Below, in pieces: positions 51,401-63,400 of a stretch of DNA of 64,000 bases. The DNA comes from Amycolatopsis umgeniensis (GTDB lineage: Bacteria; Actinomycetota; Actinomycetes; Mycobacteriales; Pseudonocardiaceae): NCBI RefSeq assembly GCF_014205155.1, contig NZ_JACHMX010000001.1, positions 8,184,001-8,248,000 of the forward strand, in the 5' to 3' direction. Under the pieces are notes generated by a model. That model saw only the letters and a program-made list of their open reading frames with translations. It was not told the origin of the DNA and made no database searches. Position numbers and translations under genes: made by a program. Positions within the stretch are counted from its first letter, which is position 1. Each line of letters opens with the position of its first letter.

Positions 51401-54400
51401 ATCGCGCAGCTGACCACGAGCCTGGAAGCCCTCCTCACCGGGATCGCCGCCGACCCCGACCGTCCGGTGGGTGACCTCCCGCTGCTCACCGACGCCGATC
51501 GCCTGTCCCTGCCCTCCCCGGACGCCTCCCCGGCCATGACCATCACGCGTCTGTTCGACCATCACGCCGAGCGCCGTCCGCAGGCTCCCGCCGTGCTCTT
51601 CGGTGACGGCAGCCTCGGCTACGGCGAGCTGCGCGCCCAGGCCGACCGGCTCGCGGGAAGGCTGATCGCGCTCGGTGTGCGGCCGGAAGACCGGGTCGGC
51701 GTGCTGATGGACCGCTCGGCCGACCTGGTCGTGGCGGTACTGGGGATCCTCAAGGCGGGTGCCGCCTACCTCCCCTTGGACCTGCGTGCCCCGGCCGACC
51801 GCCTCCGACTGCTCCTCGACGGCACGACGGTCCTGCTCACCGACGAAACGTGGCAGGACACCGCCGCCACCGTCCACAACGGACACATCCTGACCCTGCC
51901 GGTCAGCGGGGCCGCGGCCACGGTCGTGGTCGACCCCGCGAGCCTGGCCTACGTCGAGTACACCTCGGGCTCGACAGGCTTGCCGAAGGGCGTGGCCGTC
52001 CGGCACACCGATGTGGTGGCGCTGGCCACCGACCCCCGGTTCACCGGCGGCGCCCACGAACGCGTACTGCTGCACTCGCCCCTGGCGTTCGACGCCTCCA
52101 CCTACGAACTCTGGGTTCCGCTCCTGAACGGCGGGGCCGTGGTCGTCGCGCCGCCGGGGGACGTCGACGCCGACATCGTCCGGGAACTGACCGCGCGGCA
52201 CGGCGTCACCGCGCTCTGGCTCACCGCCGGTCTGTTCCGGCTCTTCGCCGGTGACACGCCGGAGTGCTTCCGTGGTCTGCGGGAAGTCTGGACCGGCGGT
52301 GACGTCGTCCCGCCCGAGGCGGTGCGCCGGGTGCTGGACAGCTGCCCTGGTGTCGCGGTCGTCGACGGCTACGGACCGACAGAGACCACGACGTTCGCGA
52401 CCTCGTTCCGCATGGCGTCCGCCGACGCGGTCCCCGACGTGATCCCGATCGGGACCCCGCTCACCGGCATGCGTGTCTACGTACTCGACGAAGGCCTGCG
52501 CCCGGTACCTCGCGGCGCGCTCGGCGAGATCTGCGTGGCCGGTCCGGGACTCGCCAGGGGTTACGCCGCCCGGCCCGGTGCGACGGCCGATCGTTTCGTC
52601 GCCTGTCCCTACGGCGCTCCCGGCGAACGCATGTACCGCACCGGGGACCGGGGGCGATGGCGTGCCGACGGGACGCTCGAGTTCGCAGGCCGCGCCGACG
52701 ACCAGCTCAAGATCCGCGGCTTCCGGGTCGAACCCGCCGAGGTCGAACGCGCGCTGAGCGCCGAAACCGCGGTCGCGCAGGCGGTGGTGACCGCGCACGC
52801 CACGGGTGGCCGCAAACAGCTGGTCGCCTACGTCGTGGCGGTCGACGGATCCACAGTGGACACCGACGCGCTCAGGAACACCCTGAGTCACACTCTGCCG
52901 GACTATCTCGTGCCCTCGGCATTCGTCGTCCTCGAAGCGCTTCCGCTGAACGCCAACGGGAAGGTCGACAGGCGGGCCTTGCCGGAGCCGCGGTTCGACT
53001 CCGGCGGTGACCGGGTGGTCGCGCCGCGGACCGAGCGGGAAGCCGTGCTCGCGGGAATCTGGGCCGACGTCCTCGGCGTGGACCGTGTCGGCGTCGAGGA
53101 CAACTTCTTCGCCCTGGGCGGCGATTCGATCCTCAGCATCCAGGTCAGCGCCCGCGCCCGCCGGGTGGGGCTGGCGATCACCACGGCGGACCTGTTCCGC
53201 CATCAGACCATCGCCGCCCTCGCCCCGGCCTTGTCCGATGTCTCGGCGACGCCCGACCTCGGGCCCGTGTCCGGCGACGTCGTGCCGACGCCGATCCAGC
53301 GCTGGTTCTTCGACACGATCGCCGAACCCGGGCGTTTCGACCAGGCCATCGCGGTCGAGCTGGCCGAGGGCACCGACGAAACCGCGCTCGCCGCCGCCGT
53401 CGCCACGCTCGTCGAGCATCACGACGCGCTGCGCACGACGTTCACCCGCGAAGGCGAGCAGTGGCGGCTGCACATCACCGGTGCCGAAGACGGCCACTCA
53501 CTGCTGCGCTGGTCGCTGTCCGGCCCGTCCGGGCGGCGTGTCCTGCATCTGTCCGCCCATCATCTGGCCGTCGACGGGGTGTCCTGGCGGATCCTGCTCG
53601 AAGACCTCGACAGGGCGTATCGGCAGGCCGATCTCGGGCCGCGGACCACTTCGTTCCGCGAGTGGGCGGCGCGGCTGTCCGCGCATACGGAAGGCGGCGG
53701 CTTCGACGACGAGCTGGCGCACTGGCGCGCGATCCCCGCCGTCGCCCCGATCCCCGTCGACGGGGCAGGTGCCAACACGGTCGCCCGGACGCGGGCGGTC
53801 ACCGTCCGGCTGAGCGCGGGGGAGACGCTGTCCCTGCTGCGGCGGGTGCCCGAGGTCTACCGGACGCAGGTCAACGACGTCCTGCTGACCGCGCTCGGCC
53901 GGACACTGCGGGAGTGGACCGGTCAGGTGCCGGTGATCGATCTGGAAGGTCATGGCCGGGAGGAACTGTTCGACGGCGTCGATCTGTCGCGCACCGTCGG
54001 CTGGTTCACCAGTCTGTTCCCGGTGGCGCTGGACGTCCCGCACGAGTGGGGCGCGGCGCTCAAAGCCGTGAAGGAGCGGCTGCGGTCGGTCCCGCGGCGC
54101 GGCATCGGCTACGGCGCCCTGCGTTATCTGTCCGGCACGGCCCCGGCCGTCGACCCGCAGATCAGCTTCAACTACCTCGGACGGTTCGATCTGCCCGGCG
54201 AGCTGTACACCGGTTCGCACGGCGAACTGTCCTTGGCCGCCGACCCCGGCGGCGTCCGCCCGCATCTGCTCGACGTGGTCGGCCAGGTCACCGGCGACAC
54301 GCTGGAATTCACCTGGCACTACGCGGACGGCGTGCACGACGAAGCCACCGTGACCCGGTTGGCCGACGGCATGCTGGAGCACCTGCGTGGACTCCTCGAG

Positions 54401-57400
54401 CACTGCGCCGAACCCGGCGCGGGCGGGCGGACACCGTCGGACTTCCCCCTCGCCGGCCTCGATCAGTCCACTTTGGACGATCTCGTCGGCGACGGCCGGG
54501 ACGTCGAGGACCTCTACCCGCTGACCCCGATGCAGGCGGGCATGGTGTTCCACGGCCTGGCCCGGCCCGTCGACCGCAACTACTTCGAGCAGGTCTCCTT
54601 CGCCCTCGACGACGTCCCCGACCCGCACGCGCTCGGCGCGGCCTGGCAACGGGTGGTCGAGCGGACGCCGGTGCTGCGCAGCCAGGTCGTCTGGGAGGGC
54701 GTACCCCAGCCGCTGCAGCTCGTCCGGCGTTCCGTCGAGATCCCGGTGTCCTATCCGGACTGGTCCACTGTGGACGCGGAAGACGCGATGCGAAAGCGGC
54801 TGGCCGAAGACCTCGCCGACGGACTCGATCTGACCAGGGCCCCGCTGATGCGGCTGGTCATCGCCAAGGAGACCGCGACGTCGGTCCGGGTGATCTGGAC
54901 CTTCCACCACGTGCTGCTCGACGGCTGGAGCGTCTTCGGCGTCCTCTCCGACGTCCTCGCCCTGCTGCGTGGCGACAAGCCGCCGACGCGGCGTCCGTTC
55001 CGCGACTACGCCGCCTGGCTCGCCGCGCAGGACGACGCCGCCGCCGAAACCCACTGGCGGGCCGAACTCGCCGGGGTGACACCGACCCCGCTGCCCGGCG
55101 ATCGCGGAGCCCGCGCCCACTCGGCCAGCTCGTCCGCCCGTGTCCGGGTGGAGCTCGACGACGCCGCGACAGCCGGAGTCCAGGCCTTCGCGCGACGGCA
55201 TCACCTGACGCTCAACACGATCGTCCAGGGCGCCTGGGCCGTCCTGCTCGCGCGCTACAGCGGCGAGTCCGAGGTGTGCTTCGGCGCGACGGTGTCCGGC
55301 CGCCCGGTCGAACTGCCCGGTGCGGACGACATCCCCGGCCTGTTCATCAACACCCTCCCGGTGCGGGTGAAGCTCGACTCCGGGCGCGGTCTCGCCGACT
55401 GGCTGCGGGAACTGCAGGCGGCGCAGGCGGAATCGCGCCGGTTCGGCCACGTCGGCCTGCCGCGGTTGCAGTCCTGGAGCGACGACGGCGGCAGCCTGTT
55501 CGACAGCATCGTCGTCTTCGAGAACTACCCTGTCGCGGACCTCCCCGGGCTGCGCGACGTCCGCGCGGCCGAACGCACCAACTACCCGCTCGGTGTCGTC
55601 GCGTACCCGGGCAGGCGGCTGTCCTTGATGCTGACCCACGATCCCGAACTGATCGGCCCGGAGCTGGCCGAGAGGCTCGCGGGGCACCTCGAAACGCTGA
55701 TCCGCGGGTTCGCGGACGCACCGCACGAGCCCGTGACGCGGGTGCCGATGCTGGCCGAACCGGAGATCCGGCACCTGCTCCGCGAGCGCGACACGACCGC
55801 CGGGGAAGTGCCCGACGGGACGGTGCCCGGGCTGTTCGAGGCCCGCGCGCGCCGGAACCCCGAAGCCATCGCGCTGGTGGCAGGCGAGCGGACCATCACG
55901 TACAGGGAGCTCGACCTCCGGGCCAACCGGCTGGCGAACAGATTGCGCGAGCTCGGGGTCCGGGCCGAAGACCGGGTCGCGGTGCTGATGGACCGTTCGC
56001 CCGAACTCGTCGTCGCCGAGCTCGCGATCGTGAAGGCCGGCGGCGCCTACCTGCCGCTGGACCTGCGCGCACCCGTCGAGCGGTTGCGGCTGCTGCTGAG
56101 TGAGGCCGAGGCCGGCGTGGTCGTCACCGACCAGGCTTGGCTGTCCACCGCCGAAGAGATCCACCGCGGGGTGATCGTCACCGACGCGGGCGACTCTCCG
56201 GAGACTCCGCCCGCCGTGACGGTCGACGCCGAGCAACTCGCCTACGTCATCTACACCTCGGGTTCGACCGGGAAGCCGAAGGGCGTCGCCGCCCGGCATC
56301 GCGACGTCCTCGCCCTGGCGGCCGATCAGCGTTTCGCGGCCCACGACCGGGTCCTGCTGCACTCACCGCAGGCGTTCGACGCGTCGACGTACGAGCTGTG
56401 GGTGCCGCTGCTGAACGGCGGCACGGTCGTGCTGGCCCCGCCGGGCGACCTCGACGTCCACACCCTCGGCCGGGTGATCACCACGCACGACGTGACCGGT
56501 GTCTTCATGACGACCGGTCTGTTCCGGCTCGTCGCGCAGGAAGCGCCGGAGATGTTCGCCGGGGTCCGCGAGGTCTGGACCGGCGGAGACGCCGTGCCCG
56601 CCGTCGCGCTGCGCCGGGTGCGTGCCGCGTGCCCGCGCACCCTGGTCGCCGATGTCTACGGCCCCACCGAGACCACGACCTTCGCGACCGTGCACCCGCT
56701 GCCGGGCGAGGTGCCCGACGTCGTGCCGATCGGGGCTCCGCTGGACAACACCCGCGGCTACGTCCTCGACGGCGACCTGCGGCTCGCCCCGCCGGGCGCG
56801 CCCGGCGAACTGCACCTCGCCGGGGCCGGGCTCGCGCGCGGCTACCTCGGACGTCCCGGGCTGACCGCCGACCGGTTCGTCGCGGATCCGTACGGGCCGC
56901 CGGGGGAGCGGATGTACCGCACCGGCGACATCGTGCGCTGGAACGACGACGAGGCCCTCGAATTCGTCGGCCGGGTGGACGAACAGGTCAAGATCCGCGG
57001 CTTCCGCGTCGAACCGAGCGAGATCGAGGCCGCGCTGGGCGAGCATCCCGACGTCGAACAGGCGGCCGTGCTGGCTCGCGCGGACGGCGGCGTGAAACGA
57101 CTGGTCGCCTACGTCGTCGGAGAAACCGAAGGGCTCGGGGAGTTCCTGGGCCGGACGCTGCCGGACTACATGATCCCGGCCGCGTTCGTACGACTCGAGA
57201 AGTTCCCGGTCAACGTCAACGGGAAGCTCGACCGCACCGCGCTGCCCACCCCCGACTTCGGCGTCCGCGACCACGTGGCGCCGCGCACCGACCGCGAACG
57301 CGTGCTCACCGGCATCTGGGCCGAGGTACTGGGCGTCGGACGGGTCGGCGCGACCGACGACTTCTTCGAACTCGGCGGCGACTCGATCCTCAGCATCCAG

Positions 57401-60400
57401 GTGGTGTCGAGGGCTCGCCGCGCCGGGCTGGAACTGCTGCCCGGCGACCTGTTCGCCCACCGCACCCCGGCGGCGCTCGCCGTCGCGGCGCGCACCGCCA
57501 CGGAGGTCGCGGAACGCGGACCGGTCAGCGGCGAAGTGCCGCTCACCCCGATCCAGCGCTGGTTCTTCGCGACCCAGACCGCCGAGCCGGACCACTTCCA
57601 CCAGTTCGTCCACTTAGGACCAGAGCGGGTCGATCCCGTCGCTGCGCGCAAGGCCGTGGACGCGCTGCTGGAGCACCACGACGCCCTGCGGATGCGGTTC
57701 ACCGAAGACGGACGGAACCAGGAGAACGGCCCCGTCGGCGCCGAAACACCGTTGATCCGGCTCGACATCTCCGAGCACGACGTCACCCTCGCCGTCCACC
57801 ACCTCGTCGTCGACGGCGTCTCCTGGCGGGTACTCGCCGAGGACTTCGATCGCGGGTACGCCCAGGCCCTGCGGGGTGAGCCGATCGACCTCGGACCGCG
57901 TACCACGTCCTTCCGGGAGTGGGCGATCAGGCTCACCGAGCACACCGACGGCGGCGGATTCGACGACGAACTGGAGCACTGGCGCGGTCTGCCCGGTGAC
58001 CTCTCGATCCCTCTCGACGGTGAGGGCGAGTCCACGGTCGCCTCGATGCGCGCGGTCACCGTGCGGCTTCCCGAGCCGGAGACCGAAGCGCTGCTGCGGG
58101 AAGTGCCCGCCGCCTACCGCACACAGGTCAACGACGTCCTGCTGACCGCGCTCGGCCGCGTCCTGCGGGACTGGACGGGCCGGATCCCGGTCATCGACCT
58201 CGAAGGACACGGGCGTGAGGACCTGTTCGACGACGTCGACCTGTCCCGGACGGTCGGCTGGTTCACCAGCGTCTTCCCGGTGGCGCTGGACGTCCCGGAA
58301 GACTGGGGCGTGGCGCTGAAGTCGGTGAAGGAGGACCTGCGCGCGGTCCCGCGACGCGGCATCGGCTACGGCGCGCTGCGCTACCTGGCCGGGACCGCGC
58401 CGGCGATCGACCCGGCCGTGAGCTTCAACTACCTCGGACGGTTCACCTCGGGCAGGCTGGAATCCGACGAGAGCGAACGTTCGGCGCGGGCGCATCTGCT
58501 CGACGTCGTCGGCCGTGTCGAGTCCGGCGAACTCGAACTGACCTGGTACTACACCGACGGCGTCCACCACGAGTCCACTGTGGACAGGCTCGCCGAGGCG
58601 ATGCTCGCCGCGTTGCGGGAGATCATCGCGCACTGCGCCGCACCGGGCGCCGGCGGGCGGACCCCGTCCGACTTCCCGCTGGTCACCCTCGACCAATCCA
58701 CAGTGGACGATCTGGTCGGCGACGGCCGGGCGGTCGAAGACCTCTATCCGCTCACGCCGATGCAAGCGGGGATGGTGTTCCATTCCCTTTCGCAGCAGGA
58801 AGAGCGGCTCTACTTCCAGCAGGTCGGATTCGTCCTCGAAGGCGCCGAAGACGTCGAGGCGCTGGCCAGGGCCTGGCAGCGGGTCGTCGATCGCACGCCG
58901 GTTCTGCGCACGCGGATCGCGTGGGAGGGGGTACCGGAACCCGTGCAGGTGGTGCGGCGGCAGGTGAGCGTCCCGATCACCCTGCTCGACTGGCGTGGGC
59001 ACACCCCGGCCGGACAGGAGCGGTTCTGGCAAGAGGTCCTGGTCGCCGACCGGGCCGACGGGCTCGACCTGGCCGGGGAGTCCTTGCTGCGCTTGACCCT
59101 GGCGCGGCTGTCGGACACGGAAGTCCGTGTCCTGTGGACGTTCCACCACCTCCTGCTCGACGGCTGGAGCGTGTTCGGGGTGCTGTCCGACGTCTTCGCC
59201 GCCTACGCCGGGGCTGAAGTGCCCGAGCGGCCGCCCTTCCGTGACTACGTGGCCTGGCTGGACCGTCAGGACGACACCGAAGCGGAACGGCACTGGCGCC
59301 GCGAGCTCGGCGATTTCACCGCTCCCGCAAGGCTTTCGGCTCAGGACCACACGAGCCGTTCGGCCGAGTGGCTGCGGGTTCCCCTCGAGAGTTCCGCACG
59401 GCTCAGCGACGCCGCGCGGAAGGCGGGGCTCACGATGAACACCGTCCTGCAGGGCGCGTGGGCACTGGTGCTGTCGCGGCTCACCGGCGAGCGTGACGTC
59501 TGCTTCGGCACCACCGTGTCCGGCCGTCCGGTCGAACTGGCCGGCGCCGACGACATCACCGGCATCTTCATCAACACGCTGCCGGTCCGTGTCACCACCG
59601 ATCGTGCCCCGGTCGTGAAATGGCTGGCGGAGTTGCAGGAACGGCAGGTGGAATCCCGCAAGTACGGGCATCTGCCACTGACGAAGTTGCAGGCGTGGAG
59701 CGGGAGCGACGGCGGCCTCTTCGACAGCATCGTCGTCTTCGAGAACTACCCGATCGACGCCGCCACCCGGGCGACGGACGGGCTTCGGCTGCGCGACGTC
59801 GACGCCGCCGAAACGACGAACTACCCGATCAGCGTCGTCGCGTCGCCGGGGGAGCGGCTGACCCTCGACGTCGGCTACGACACCGAACTGTTCGACACCG
59901 CGGCGGCCGAACGGATCACGCGGCAGCTCGTCGGGGTGCTCGACGCGTTCGCGGAGGATCTGAACCGCCCGCTCGACGGCATCGATCTGCTCACCGAGTC
60001 GGAACGGCTGCAGATCCTCGGCGACTGGAACGACACCGCGTTCCCGTTGCCGGAAGGAAGTCTCGCAGAACTCTTCGCCCGGCAGGTCGCGCGCACCCCC
60101 GGTGCCGTGGCTCTCACGGGTGACGACGTCCGTCTGACGTACGCGGAACTGGACGAGCGGGCCGACCGGCTCGCCCGGTATCTGGCTTCCCTCGGCGCCG
60201 GACCCGAAACCGTCGTCGGCGTGCTCATGGACCGCTCTACAGAGCTGGTCATCGCCGAACTCGCCATCGTCAAGGCGGGTGCGGCGTACCTGCCTCTCGA
60301 CACCCGGGCGCCCGCACCACGGCTGGAGGCGCTTCTGGACGGCGTCCCCCTCCTCGTCACCGACCACGTCCGGGCCGAATCCGTGGTCCACCAGGGACAG

Positions 60401-63400
60401 ATCGTCGTCCCCGACGGGCAGACCGCGGACGTGCCGCTGCGCGCGGCGGCGCCGGACAACCTCGCGTACGTGATGTACACGTCGGGTTCGACGGGCAAGC
60501 CGAAGGGCGTGGCCGTACGTCAGCGGGACGTCGTCGCCCTGGCGGCCGACCGGCGCTTCGCCGCGCACGAGCGGGTCCTGCTGCACGCTTCGCCCGCCTT
60601 CGACGCCTCCACCTACGAACTCTGGGTCCCGCTGCTCAACGGCGGCACCGTCGTCGTGGCGCCGCCCGGCGACCTCGACGTCGAAACCCTCCGGCGGGTC
60701 ATCGCCGACCACGGCGTCCACGGGGCGTTCTTCACCGCCGGTCTGTTCCGGTTGCTGGCGCAGGAGGCCCCGGACACCTTCCGCGGGATGCGCGAGGTCT
60801 GGGCCGGCGGTGACGTGGTCCCGGCCGCGTCGGTGCGGCGGGTGCGGGAGGCGTGCCCCGGCACGGTCGTCGTCGACGGCTACGGCCCGACCGAGACGAC
60901 GACCTTCGCCACCTCGCATCCCATCCCGGGCGAAGTCCCCGGCGTCATCCCGATCGGCAAGCCGCTCGACAACATGCGTGCCTACGTCCTCGACGCGGAC
61001 CTGCGCCTCGTGCCCCAGGGCGCGCCCGGTGAGCTGCACCTCGCCGGGGCGGGCCTGGCACGCGGGTACTTCGGCGATCCCGCGCTGACCGCCGACCGGT
61101 TCCGGCCCGACCCGTTCGGGCCGCCGGGGGAGCGGATGTACCGCACCGGAGACCTCGTCCGCTGGAATCCGCACGGGGAACTGGAGTACACCGGCCGCGT
61201 CGACGAGCAGGTCAAGGTGCGTGGGTTCCGGATCGAACCGGCGGAGATCGAAACGGCGCTGACCACACATCCCGGCGTCGGCGAGGCCGCCGTCCTGACC
61301 AGGGAAGACCACGGCGTCAAACGACTCGTCGCCTACCACACCGGCGACGCGGACGGCCTGGCCGCGTTCCTCGGGCGGACCCTGCCGGACTACATGGTCC
61401 CGGCGGCCTTCGTCCGGCTCGACCGCTTCCCGTTGAACGCCAACGGGAAGATCGACAGGCATGCCCTCCCCGCCCCGGACTTCGGCGAAAAGGCCGTCCG
61501 GACCGCGCCCGCGACCGAAGCCGAACGGGCACTCGCCGGGATCTGGGCGGACGTCCTCGGTGTCGCGGACGTCGGTGCCGAAGCCAACTTCTTCGCGCTG
61601 GGCGGGGACTCGATCCTCAGCATCCAGGTCGTGTCGCGCGCCCGCCGCGCCGGGCTGATCCTGGTACCCCACGACGTCTTCCGGCATCCGACCCTCGCCG
61701 CGCTGGCCGCCCACGCCGGTGGCGACACCGGACCGTCGGCCGAGCAGGGGCCGGTCACCGGGACGGCACCGCTCACCCCGATCCAGCACTGGTACTTCGC
61801 CACCCAGCCGGATCGGTTCGACCAGCGAGTGGTGCTGGAGTTCACCGAGGACGTCGACGAAACGGCGTTGCGCCGCGCGCTGGAAACCGTCTGGGCGCAC
61901 CATGACGGGCTGCGGCTGCGCTTCGAACGAGGCCGGGCCCAGCACGGCGAACCGGTCCACGCGACGGACCTGCTCACCGACGAGATCGCGTTCGACCTCC
62001 AACAGGGTCCATTGCTGGCGGCGGTACTCGAAGGAAGACGGCTGACGCTGGCCGCGCACCACCTCGTCGTCGACGGCGTTTCCTGGCGGATCCTGCTGGA
62101 GGATCTGGAAACCGCCTATCGCGGCGGCGAACTCGGGCCGAAGACGACGTCGTACCTCGCGTGGGCCCGGCGGCTCGCGGAGTATGCCGCTTCAGGCGGT
62201 TTCGAGGACGAACTGGCGCACTGGCGGGCGATCCCGCGGGTGCCGGCCGCCGGTCCGGCCACGATCGCCGACACCGGCGAAGTGACCGTCCGGCTCACCG
62301 CCGAGGAGACGCGCGCCCTCCTGCGGGACGTGCCCGAGGTCTACCGCACGCAGGTCAACGACGTCCTGCTCGCCGCACTGGGCCGCGTGCTGCGGGACTG
62401 GACCGGCCGGACCCCCGTGATCGACCTGGAGGGCCACGGACGCGAGGACCTGTTCGACGACGTCGACCTGTCCCGCACGGTCGGGTGGTTCACCAGCCTG
62501 TTTCCGGTGGCGCTCGACGTCCCGGACGGCTGGGGCGCGGCACTCAAATCGGTGAAGGAGCAGCTCCGGGCCGTGCCGCGGCGCGGGATCGGCTACGGCG
62601 CCCTGCGGTACCTGACCGGTGCCGTGCCGGACATCGATCCCCAGGTCGGCTTCAACTACCTCGGCCGGTTCGACGACGCCGAGGAAGGCGCGTTCCGGAC
62701 CGGCGCCCTCGACGCCGACGTCGACCCGGCCGCTCCCGCCGGCCACGCGCTCGACATCGTCGGCCGCGTCGTGGCGGGGACGCTGGAGCTGACGTGGGCG
62801 CACGTCACCACCCGGCACACCCGTGACACCGTCGAGGAACTGGCGGGCAGGATGCTGGCCGCCCTGCGGGAGATCATCGCGCACTGCGCCGCACCGGAAG
62901 CCGGTGGCCGGACACCGTCGGACTACCCGCTGGCCGCCCTCGATCAGTCCATAGTGGACGCCCTGGTCGGTGACGGCCGCGCCATCGAGGACGTCTATCC
63001 GGTCACGCCGATGCAGGGCGGGATGGTGTTCCACGGGCTTTCCCAGACCGCGCAAGGTATGTACGTCGAGCAAGCGACGTTCGTGCTCGAAGGTGTCACC
63101 GACCTCGAGCGGCTCGCTGAGGCATGGCAGCGGGTGGTCGACAGGACGCCGGTGCTGCGCACGGAGTTCGTCTGGGCCGGGGTCGAAGAGCCGCTGCAGG
63201 TGGTGCGCCGCGAGGCGAGGCTCCCGGTTCGCTTGCTCGACGAGCCCGGTGAGGATCACCAAGAAGGCCTCGATCTCGCGGAGGCGCCGCTGATGCGCGT
63301 GGCGCTGGCGCGGTTGTCGCCGACAGAGGTCCAGGTGCTGTGGACGTTCCACCACGCGCTGCTCGACGGCTGGAGCGTCTTCCACGTTCTTTCGGATGTC

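Noticed and set aside
48227..53497. Very long minus-strand open frames opposite the giant NRPS (also 53498-56362, 57614-62062, 62192-63901)
   Set aside because: Their proteins are low-complexity, Arg/Gly/Asp-rich mirrors of the NRPS codons in high-GC DNA, with no motifs. The plus-strand frame is a clear NRPS throughout.
53270..54440. The domains after PCP2, PCP3 and PCP4 considered as dual C/E domains
   Set aside because: Each has separate epimerase landmarks (RTVGWFT and the E-type HH motif) followed by a complete C domain with its own HH motif, so E and C are distinct.
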